Source of the DNA: Pseudomonas helmanticensis
GTDB taxonomy: Bacteria > Pseudomonadota > Gammaproteobacteria > Pseudomonadales > Pseudomonadaceae
Reading direction: 5' to 3'
DNA: 64,000 nucleotides
NCBI RefSeq assembly: GCF_900182985.1
Contig: NZ_FXUY01000002.1
Coordinates: 788,501-852,500, forward strand
The notes below the pieces were generated by a model. It saw nothing but the letters and a program-made list of their open reading frames with translations, did no database searches and was not told where the DNA came from. The translations under genes were made by a program, and so were the position numbers. This document shows positions 54,648 through 64,000 of this stretch, piece after piece; the stretch's first letter is position 1; each line of letters begins with the position of its first letter.

Positions 54648-56036
54648 TCAGGGCCGCGCACCGCTGATGTCCGGCGGCGGTTTATCGCTGCCGTCTTCCG
54701 GTTCAGACACTACCGCTGGATCAGGCTGAACTTCAGGCCCTGGATCAGGTTGCGGTTCTGACTCAGGCGCCACGGTATTCTGCATCTGCTCCTGCACCAC
54801 GTGCTCGTCGACCCTCGGGTCAAGGGCTGCCACCAACGGCGAACTGGACATGCTGTCGGGCATCGCCACGTGATGCAGCGGTGCGTCATCGACCTGATGC
54901 AGATTGGTCACGGCTTTCGGACGGATCCGCCACACCAGCACCAGCGCGAAGAAGCTGAAGAACGCATACAGGCTCTGGCTGCCAAACAGCTTCATCAGCA
55001 CACCGGCGAGCAGCGGCCCGATGCTCGCGCCGACACCGTAAGTCACCAATAGCATCGCCGTCAGCGACACTCGACGATCACCTTCGACGTGGTCATTGGA
55101 GAACGCCACCGCCAGCGGGTACAGACAGAACTGCACCAGCGAACACATGAACCCGACGACGAACAAAACCTCCAGCGGCACCTGCGGCAGGATTGCCAGC
55201 GGCAACGCTGCCACCGCAAGAAACCCGGCAAAGCAGCGGATCAGCAACGCCCGGTCGTAGCGGTCGGATAACCAGCCCAGCGGCCACTGCACCAGCAATC
55301 CGGCAAAAATGCAGCTACCCATGAACAGACCGACCTGCTCGGTCGACAGGCCCTGCTGAGACGCATACAGCGGTGCCAGACCGTAGAACGAGCCGATGAT
55401 CAAACCGGCACCGAGCACCGTACTTAACGACTGCGGCACGCGCTTGATAAAAAAGCGCGGCTCCATCGGTGCAGGGTGCAGCGGCGCCGGGTGAATGCGT
55501 CGGGTCAAGGCTACCGGCACCAGACACAGCGCAAAGCACAGGGCCACCAGCATCAGCAGTTCCAGACCGAGGCCCGGGTGCATCACCAGAATCAACTGAC
55601 CCAGCACCAGACCAAGATACGAAGCAATCATGTAGCCGCTGAACACCAGGCCGCGCTGATTGGCCTCGGCCTGCTCGTTAAGCCAGCTCTCGATCACCAT
55701 GTATTGGCACATCATGCCCAGGCCGACGATGGTCCGCAGCACCAGCCACGCCGGCAGCCAATCGACCAAGCCATGGCCAAGCACCGCCGCGCCGACAATC
55801 CCGGCACACGCCGAGTACGCACGGATATGCCCGACGCGCGCGATCAGCCGGTGGCCGATCTTGCCGCCCAGCACCAGGCCGAAATAGTTGCAGGCCATCA
55901 ACGCACCGACCCACAGCCCATCGACATGGTCAGCGGCCAGGCGCAATGCCAGATAAGTAGATAAAAGGCCCGAGCCGATCAACATCATCAGCGAGGCGAA
56001 ATACAGCGCTCGAAAGGATTTCCAGATTTGGCGCAT
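54648..56036 (-). CDS. MFS transporter, YcaD-like
   Basis: 462-residue inner-membrane carrier with 12 hydrophobic helices in residues 1-390. Family marks are LGGKIGHRLIARVGHIRAY after TM2 and WPLGWLSDRYDRALLIR in the second half. The last ~75 residues are a hydrophilic Pro/Glu/Asp-rich cytosolic tail (EPQPDPGPEVQPDPAVVSEP) absent from E. coli YcaD (about 380 residues). The substrate is unknown. No regulator is adjacent. Confidence 0.88.
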   Translation of the reverse strand: MRQIWKSFRALYFASLMMLIGSGLLSTYLALRLAADHVDGLWVGALMACNYFGLVLGGKIGHRLIARVGHIRAYSACAGIVGAAVLGHGLVDWLPAWLVLRTIVGLGMMCQYMVIESWLNEQAEANQRGLVFSGYMIASYLGLVLGQLILVMHPGLGLELLMLVALCFALCLVPVALTRRIHPAPLHPAPMEPRFFIKRVPQSLSTVLGAGLIIGSFYGLAPLYASQQGLSTEQVGLFMGSCIFAGLLVQWPLGWLSDRYDRALLIRCFAGFLAVAALPLAILPQVPLEVLFVVGFMCSLVQFCLYPLAVAFSNDHVEGDRRVSLTAMLLVTYGVGASIGPLLAGVLMKLFGSQSLYAFFSFFALVLVWRIRPKAVTNLHQVDDAPLHHVAMPDSMSSSPLVAALDPRVDEHVVQEQMQNTVAPESEPQPDPGPEVQPDPAVVSEPEDGSDKPPPDISGARP

Positions 56037-56105
56037 CGGCGTTCCGAGCGGCTCCTTGCAGTGAATATCGGGCTTTCAAAACGATAGCCCGATGGCGACA
56101 ATTCG

Positions 56106-57449
56106 TCAGGCCTGGGCTGCTAGAACACGCCGTTCCCAGGGAGTGATTTCATCAAAGAAGCTGGTCAACTCCATGGTCTTCGAAGCGATGTAGCCTTCGA
56201 TGAACTCCTGTCCGAACAGTTCCCTCGCCAACTGGCTACGTTTCAGACGTTCGAGGGCGGCATGCAAGGTACATGGCAGCGAAAGGTTGTCCGGCACTTC
56301 GAACTCGCCCTGAATGGCTGCCGTCGGCTCAAGCTCATGCTCGATACCATGCAAACCCGCGGCCAGACTGGCGGCGATCGCCAGGTACGGATTGGCGTCC
56401 GCGCCCGGCAAGCGGTTTTCGACCCGACGGGCGACCGGCGAACTGGCGGGAATACGCAAGCCAGCGGCGCGATTGTCATGGGACCAGCACGCATTGTTCG
56501 GTGAAGCGTAGGGATGGCACAGACGCTGATAGGAGTTCACGTTGGGCGCAAACAGTGCGGTGAACTCCGCCATGCCAGCCTGCTGACCACCGATGAAGTG
56601 ACGGAACATCGCGGTCGGCTGGCCATTTTCGTCGCTGAAGACATTCTTGCCGCTGTCGCTGGCAACGATGCTCTGGTGAATGTGCATCGAACTTCCCGGC
56701 GTGTGCGCCAAAGGCTTGGCCATGCACACCACGGTCAGGCCGTGCTTGAGCGCGACTTCCTTGAGCAGGTGCTTGAACAGGAAGGTCTGGTCGGCCAGCA
56801 GCAACGGATCACCGTGGAGCAGGTTGATCTCGAACTGGCTGACACCCATTTCGTGCATGAAGGTATCGCGCGGCAGACCGAGGGCCGCCATGCATTTGTA
56901 CACTTCGCTGAAGAAGGGGCGCAGGCCGTTGTTGGAGCTGACGCTGAAGGCAGATTGGCCATCCTCGCGTCGACCGTCGAGGCCGACTGGCGGACGGAAT
57001 GGTTGGGTCGGATCGGTATTCGGCGCGAAGACAAAGAATTCCAGCTCGGTCGCCACCACCGGCACCAGGCCGCGCGCGGCGTAACGGGCAATGACCTTTT
57101 TCAGCTGGCCACGGGTCGACAGATTGGAGCTTTCGCCGGTCAGCTCATCGGCATCACAAATGGCCAATGCCCGCGGCTCATCACTCCATGGCAGCGGATG
57201 AATCATGGATGGTTCGGCAACCAGTGCCAGATCACCGTCATCGCTGCCGTAAAAGCGCGCCGCCGGATAACCGCCCATGATGCATTGCAGCAGCACACCC
57301 CGCGCCATCTGCAAACGCCGCCCTTCGAGGAAACCCTCGGCGGTCATCACTTTGCCTCGCGGCACGCCGTTCAAATCCGGCGTGACACATTCAATCTCAT
57401 CAATGCCCGTCAGTCGCTGAGCGAGTGAACGCTGGCCATCGGTTGTCAT
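56106..57449 (-). CDS. Glutamine synthetase-like gamma-glutamyl ligase
   Basis: 447 residues from the ATG at 57449 (AAGGA upstream). The fold is glutamine synthetase type: ATELEFFVF for metal binding, EMGVSQFEINL, SSMHIHQSI, NSYQRL, NRAAGLRIP and ENRLPGADANPYLAIAASLAAG. The short form lacking the adenylylation loop resembles PuuA/PauA-type gamma-glutamylpolyamine synthetases more than GlnA. The substrate (a polyamine or amine) is inferred from the family only. No puu-type partner genes adjoin. Confidence 0.87.
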   Translation of the reverse strand: MTTDGQRSLAQRLTGIDEIECVTPDLNGVPRGKVMTAEGFLEGRRLQMARGVLLQCIMGGYPAARFYGSDDGDLALVAEPSMIHPLPWSDEPRALAICDADELTGESSNLSTRGQLKKVIARYAARGLVPVVATELEFFVFAPNTDPTQPFRPPVGLDGRREDGQSAFSVSSNNGLRPFFSEVYKCMAALGLPRDTFMHEMGVSQFEINLLHGDPLLLADQTFLFKHLLKEVALKHGLTVVCMAKPLAHTPGSSMHIHQSIVASDSGKNVFSDENGQPTAMFRHFIGGQQAGMAEFTALFAPNVNSYQRLCHPYASPNNACWSHDNRAAGLRIPASSPVARRVENRLPGADANPYLAIAASLAAGLHGIEHELEPTAAIQGEFEVPDNLSLPCTLHAALERLKRSQLARELFGQEFIEGYIASKTMELTSFFDEITPWERRVLAAQA

Positions 57450-57566
57450 GACGCAATCCTTGTTATTGTGCGAGCCGCGAACGGCGACCCGTACAAAATA
57501 GGCTTCGGCTGTTCGGAATATCAAGCAGCGTCAAAACAAAAAAACCAAACTATGCGAATTCCCTCC

Positions 57567-57644
57567 TGTAGGAGCTGCCGAAGGCTGCGATCTTTTGATC
57601 TTTAAAACAACATCAAAAGATCGCAGCCTTCGGCAGCTCCTACA
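57567..57644. repeat. Inverted REP pair
   Basis: TGTAGGAGCTGCCGAAGGCT and its inverse with centre GATCTTTAAAACAACATC. It lies between the soluble kinase gene and the glutamine synthetase-like gene, both on the minus strand. Confidence 0.92.
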
Positions 57645-57657
57645 CGGGGGCATGCGT

Positions 57658-58350
57658 TCAGGGGAGGTAGAGGCTGAACACGCCGCCGCCCAATGGGCCG
57701 CCGTTGCGGATTTCGGTGCGACCTTCAACGCCATTGCGCTGATGCAGGGCCGCGATGCGGTTGGCGAAATACAGGCCCAGTCCGGTGCTGCCGCTGCTGT
57801 GGTTGATGCCTTGCACGTAATCTGCCTGGCGCTCGAGCATCTCGGGCGGATAGCCGGCGCCGTCATCATTGATGGTCAACACCAATTGCCCGGCTTCGTC
57901 GCTGACGGTAATCAGCAGCGATTCGCGGGCATAACGAATCGCATTGTTGATGCAGTTACCGAGCACCGAGGCAATCAGTTCACGGTCGAAGAAGCCAAGC
58001 GGGCTCAGCGGGTCGACTTCATAGGTCGCGATGATGCCGCGACTGGCGAACACCTCTTGATGCGCCGCCAGTTGTGCCTCGATGAAGTCGTCCAGTTCGT
58101 GATACGCAGGTTGCAGTGGCAGCTGATTGACGCCGAGTTTGTACAGCCCGAGCAACTGCACCAGCATGCCGTTGAGGTGGGCGAACTCGAAGTCGATGAC
58201 GCCCTGTTCCGAAACTTCGCGCTGCGCCTGCGGTAACCGCGCCAGCCATTGGCTGTGGGCCTGCATGAGCATGGCCAGCGAGTTCTTCATGTCGTGAACG
58301 GTGGAGGCAATCACCGTGGAAAAATCCAGTGCCTGCTTGTCGTTGCTCAT
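57658..58350 (-). CDS. Soluble sensor histidine kinase with HDMKN-type H-box
   Basis: 230 residues from the ATG at 58350. There is no membrane segment. The phospho-acceptor helix carries STVHDMKNSLAML (His19), a shape different from the usual HELRTP; the HATPase has LGNCINNAIRYARE, NDDGAGYPP and GSTGLGLYFANRIA. It overlaps the upstream response regulator-TPR gene by 4 bases, so the two are a coupled pair. With no sensor domain of its own, it may take its signal from a partner protein. The function is inferred. Confidence 0.87.
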   Translation of the reverse strand: MSNDKQALDFSTVIASTVHDMKNSLAMLMQAHSQWLARLPQAQREVSEQGVIDFEFAHLNGMLVQLLGLYKLGVNQLPLQPAYHELDDFIEAQLAAHQEVFASRGIIATYEVDPLSPLGFFDRELIASVLGNCINNAIRYARESLLITVSDEAGQLVLTINDDGAGYPPEMLERQADYVQGINHSSGSTGLGLYFANRIAALHQRNGVEGRTEIRNGGPLGGGVFSLYLP

Positions 58351-59951
58351 TCGCCAAACGCCTTGCTTTTCAGCTTCTGATAACGCGCATGACGCGCGTC
58401 GGTGTCGGGCATCAGGCCAACCAGTTTCAGGCAGGCCCGACATTCTTCCAGCTCCGCCGACGGCACAGTGGTGTCGGTGCCGTGCAACAGCGACTGGGCC
58501 ATGTTCAGCGCGATACTGATGTTCTTCGGTTGCATCTTCAGCGCCTTGCGGAAGACCTCGCGGGCCTCCACCAGATTGCCGGTCTTGTATACGCGCACGC
58601 CTTGACGGTTGAGGTCAGCAGCAGCGTTGCTGGAACTGAGGATAGTCGGGTCGTCAGTGAGCTTGGCGATGTCTTTCATCACCGCCGGATCATCACCGTA
58701 GATCTCAGCGCAACTCTTGAGCATCGAAGTGCCCGCCTCGGCCTGACCGAGCATTTGCAGTTGCTTGGCCACCAGCAGCGCCGCTTCGGGGCTCATGAAC
58801 TGCTCCATGCCATCGAGGCGCATCAGTGCCTGCTCGGTGAGCTTGTCGGCGGTTTCGGCATCGTTGAGCAGCAGGCTGGTGGCCTTCATCAGGCGCGCAC
58901 GAATCTGCAGACCCGGGTCGCTCGGGTTTTCCTTGGCGACGGCGCTGAGGGTGGTGTTGATCTCAAGTCGTGTGCGCGTATCGAGGCCGCGCTCGCTGCC
59001 TTTGCTGATCAACGCATGGGCCAGCCCGAGGTTGCTTTCCGGATCCTTGAAGCGCGACTGCGCGCCCTGCGCCACAGCTTGGCGATAGGCGCGCGAGGCG
59101 GTGTCGAAATCTTCGTTGGCCATCGCCAGTTTGCCCAGCAACGCCTGACGCCGCACCGCCAACGGCGAGAGACGGATCGCCTCTTCGAGCACCCGTTGCG
59201 CGCCTTTGCTGTCGCCCTCGGAAACCAGCACGTCGGCCATACCGTCGTACAACGACGGCATCATCGGGAACACCTTCAAGGCTTTTTCGTAGACGCCTTT
59301 GGCCTGCGCCACCTGGCCGCGCTTGAAGAGCAATTTGCCCAACCCGGCAAATGCCCACGGCAATGGCCGGTCGGCGATGATGCCGTCGTAGAGACGTTCC
59401 AGCGCTTCGTTCTGGTTCATGTCGCGCAGCGCATCAGCGCGGTAACGCAGGCACAAAGGCGAATAACGAATGTCCTGCTTGCACAGGGCGATGCAGGCGT
59501 TGAGCACCTCGACCGGTTTGCCGCGGTCGAGGGCTTGCAGAATCGGTTTGAGCAGCGTCTTGCGCTGTTCCAGACGCTCCAGGCGCTGGGCCAGACCCGA
59601 GCGGTTGAACGGCTTCGTCAGGTACGCGTCCGGCTCGTGTTCCAGGGCACTGAGCACCATCGCCTGGCTGGTTTCGGCCGTGACCATGACGAACACCGCT
59701 TCGTGGCTGATGAGCTTTTCCAGCATCAGGTCTTCAAGCACCTGCTGGCCATTCTTCTTGCCGTCGCCGAGATGGAAATCCTGCAGGATGAAATTGTAGG
59801 ATTTTTGCGCGCACATCTTCAGCGCCTGCTCGCCACTGTCGGCGGTGTCGACGTCCTTGACCCCAAGCTCCCGCAGCATCGAACGAACGGAACTGCGGAA
59901 ATCCGAGAAATCATCGACGATCAGAAAACTCTTTTGGTGATACGACAGCAT
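58347..59951 (-). CDS. Response regulator with TPR repeats
   Basis: 534 residues. The receiver (about 5-125) has the acidic pair in FLIVDDFSDFR, phospho-acceptor Asp58 in NFILQDFHLGDG and Lys in YLTKPFNRSG. Residues about 140-530 are helical TPR units (for example PWAFAGLGKLLFKRGQVAQAKGVYEKAL, in pieces), which bind other proteins. It has no DNA-binding or enzymatic output domain, so it probably acts by protein interaction. It is coupled to the downstream soluble kinase. I do not know its pathway. Confidence 0.87.
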   Translation of the reverse strand: MLSYHQKSFLIVDDFSDFRSSVRSMLRELGVKDVDTADSGEQALKMCAQKSYNFILQDFHLGDGKKNGQQVLEDLMLEKLISHEAVFVMVTAETSQAMVLSALEHEPDAYLTKPFNRSGLAQRLERLEQRKTLLKPILQALDRGKPVEVLNACIALCKQDIRYSPLCLRYRADALRDMNQNEALERLYDGIIADRPLPWAFAGLGKLLFKRGQVAQAKGVYEKALKVFPMMPSLYDGMADVLVSEGDSKGAQRVLEEAIRLSPLAVRRQALLGKLAMANEDFDTASRAYRQAVAQGAQSRFKDPESNLGLAHALISKGSERGLDTRTRLEINTTLSAVAKENPSDPGLQIRARLMKATSLLLNDAETADKLTEQALMRLDGMEQFMSPEAALLVAKQLQMLGQAEAGTSMLKSCAEIYGDDPAVMKDIAKLTDDPTILSSSNAAADLNRQGVRVYKTGNLVEAREVFRKALKMQPKNISIALNMAQSLLHGTDTTVPSAELEECRACLKLVGLMPDTDARHARYQKLKSKAFGE

Positions 59952-60160
59952 CGAAGATTTCCAGGCAATTGAAGTGAGGGCAATTTCAGGCGCGCAGATG
60001 ATAGCTGGCGGCTAAATGCTATCAAGCGATTTCGCGCGACTTTGAAGTCACCGAGTGGGTTATCGGCCACAAGTGGCGTTCTCTGAAGGCGCAGGTTCAA
60101 GATTCCTTACAGAACATGTTGTCGGTGTCTGCACCGTAATTAACGCCGGCTATGGGCATG

Positions 60161-60195
60161 AAAAAGCCCCACCAGGTGATCCTGAGCGGGGCTTT
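60161..60195 (-). terminator. Distal rRNA operon terminator
   Basis: AAAGCCCC / GGGGCTTT stem with T-rich flank on the minus strand, placed after the 5S. Confidence 0.88.
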
Positions 60196-60220
60196 ATGTC
60201 TAGATGTTTTTCTTGCAGGC

Positions 60221-60257
60221 AAAACAAAACCCCAACTGCTTTCGCAATTGGGGTTTC
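60221..60257 (-). terminator. Proximal rRNA operon terminator
   Basis: AAACCCCAA / TTGGGGTTT stem with loop CTGCTTTCGCA; on the minus strand TTTTG follows. It forms a twin terminator with 60161. Confidence 0.9.
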
Positions 60258-60266
60258 GGAATTTAA

Positions 60267-60382
60267 TCTTGACGATGACCTACTCTCACATGGGGAAACC
60301 CCACACTACCATCGGCGATGCATCGTTTCACTGCTGAGTTCGGGATGGGATCAGGTGGTTCCAACGCTCTATGGTCGTCAAG
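60267..60382 (-). rRNA. rrf: 5S ribosomal RNA
   Basis: About 116 bases matching Pseudomonas 5S on the minus strand: CATAGAGCGTTGGAACCACC, then the GAACTCAG loop, GATGGTAGTGTGGGG and the closing TTGACG/CGTCAA stem. The ends are given to within a few bases. Confidence 0.95.
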
Positions 60383-60553
60383 AAATTCGGGTACTGAGTC
60401 GTGGCCAGACGGCCTCGCTTCAGCAAATTGGGTATGTGACAGCTTTCGGTGTTTTGTGAACATCGAACTTTCGGTTCGTTTCGTCTTCACACACCGCAAT
60501 CTGGTCTCTCTCGCTTTTCAGCTCGGAGCATGCAAATTGCTTGGGTGTTATAT

Positions 60554-63445
<2,892 letters not shown>

Positions 63446-63589
63446 ATATAACCCCAAGCAATCTGGTTATACTGTGAAGACGACATTCGCCGAAAATTCG
63501 AATTTCTCAACTAAGAGAACTCACAAATTTTACCTTAGCCTGATCCGTTACCAGTGAAAGTAACGTTCAGTCTATCTTTCTATCACATA

Positions 63590-63612
63590 CCCAAATTTTT
63601 AAAGAACGAACT
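63590..63612 (-). promoter_or_regulatory. boxA-like antitermination element before 23S
   Basis: On the minus strand GTTCTTTAAAAA in the tRNA-Ala to 23S spacer resembles rRNA boxA (TGCTCTTTAACA), the usual Nus-factor site in this spacer. Confidence 0.6.
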
Positions 63613-63692
63613 AGTCAAAGACTAGAAATCAACATTCATCATCACAACGATGGAATGCTCATTTCTAAGCTTTCAAACTTCAGAAGCAGTAG

Positions 63693-63768
63693 TGGTGGAG
63701 CCAAACGGGATCGAACCGTTGACCTCCTGCGTGCAAGGCAGGCGCTCTCCCAGCTGAGCTATGGCCCC
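63693..63768 (-). tRNA. tRNA-Ala (TGC)
   Basis: 76 bases with encoded CCA. GGGGCCATAGCTCAGCTGGG starts the cloverleaf, the anticodon loop is CTTGCAC, and the T-arm GGTTCGATCC is intact. It is in the 16S-23S spacer. Confidence 0.97.
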
Positions 63769-63798
63769 GTATTTCTACAGGCGTTTCCCACACAAAAT

Positions 63799-63875
<77 letters not shown>

Positions 63876-63891
63876 AATTTCGAGCTACTAA

Positions 63892-63957
63892 GGCCGACCT
63901 CACCCTGCTCTTTACCTCAAAGCATGGGGTGCGTTCTAACCAACTCAGCTACAAACC
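63892..63957 (-). pseudogene. Degenerate tRNA-Ile-like copy
   Basis: On the minus strand TTTGTAGCTGAGTTGGTTAG then ACGCACCCC repeats the D-arm and 5' anticodon stem of tRNA-Ile with a few changes, and GGGTGAGGTCGGC repeats the 3' anticodon stem and variable loop. The anticodon loop is replaced by about 20 bases (ATGCTTTGAGGTAAAGAGCA), and the T-arm and acceptor stem are lost. It lies between tRNA-Ile and the 16S beyond the window edge. Confidence 0.75.
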
Positions 63958-64000
63958 GATACAGGCTGCTTCTTTCGTCTTCTTCAATGAATCAAGCAAT

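Noticed and set aside
63892..63957. boxA-like TGCTCTTTAC in the spacer next to tRNA-Ile
   Set aside because: It is on the strand opposite to the rRNA transcript and is explained by the hairpin in the degenerate tRNA copy.

Overview
The window comes from a chromosome of the Pseudomonas fluorescens group. The evidence is the gene content (gacS, fabA-fabB, oprH-phoP-phoQ, pcpS-type PPTase, cheV/cheR beside flgBCDE and flgAMN plus a PilZ brake), close protein similarity to Pseudomonas families, high GC, and about twenty short palindromic REP-type repeats of the kinds scattered through fluorescens-group genomes. No plasmid, prophage, IS or CRISPR signature is seen; this is mostly core chromosome with small accessory or decayed spots.

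Layout. 1-4750 (+): a periplasmic binding-like protein (cut by the window edge), a PA1611-type hybrid sensor kinase, then fabA-fabB for unsaturated fatty acids. 5188-12767: a small conserved protein, then on the minus strand DUF2058, mazG, relA, rlmD and cysM, and a frameshifted DUF1016 nuclease. 13016-19211: an OmpR-type two-component pair in the place where P. aeruginosa has pirR/pirS, followed by gacS and ldhA. 19224-26129: small zinc-ribbon and META proteins, a TlpA-like lipoprotein, arsC, wrbA, DUF2069, a TAG-like glycosylase, ttcA, a Yip1 membrane protein and sprT. 26215-30312: a CaiB-family CoA-transferase, dctA with a sigma-54 promoter and paired upstream dyads, and an AraC-type regulator. 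30435-37457: oprH-phoP-phoQ with a PhoP box, a dienelactone hydrolase, the PPTase and an RstAB-like pair. 37458-41204: nrdA behind an 850-bp control region with NrdR and DnaA sites and a leader made of consecutive hairpins. 41381-46517: a small secreted protein, an AT-rich spacer and a macA-macB-outer-membrane-factor operon. 46708-54488: flagellar and chemotaxis genes flgBCDE, cheR, cheV, flgA, flgM, flgN and flgZ, with sigma-54 and sigma-28 promoters. 54648-59951: an MFS carrier, a glutamine-synthetase-like enzyme and a soluble kinase/response-regulator-TPR pair. 60161-64000 (-): the 3' part of an rRNA operon (tRNA-Ile, tRNA-Ala, 23S, 5S, twin terminators); the 16S lies beyond the window.

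Taken together the region is unusually dense in signal transduction: seven histidine kinases (two of them hybrid), five stand-alone response regulators, CheV, RelA and a c-di-GMP effector. The most interesting non-coding signals are the structured nrdA leader, the sigma-54/dyad control region of dctA, a degenerate tRNA-Ile copy in the rRNA spacer, and REP elements that have entered an operon and a coding end.
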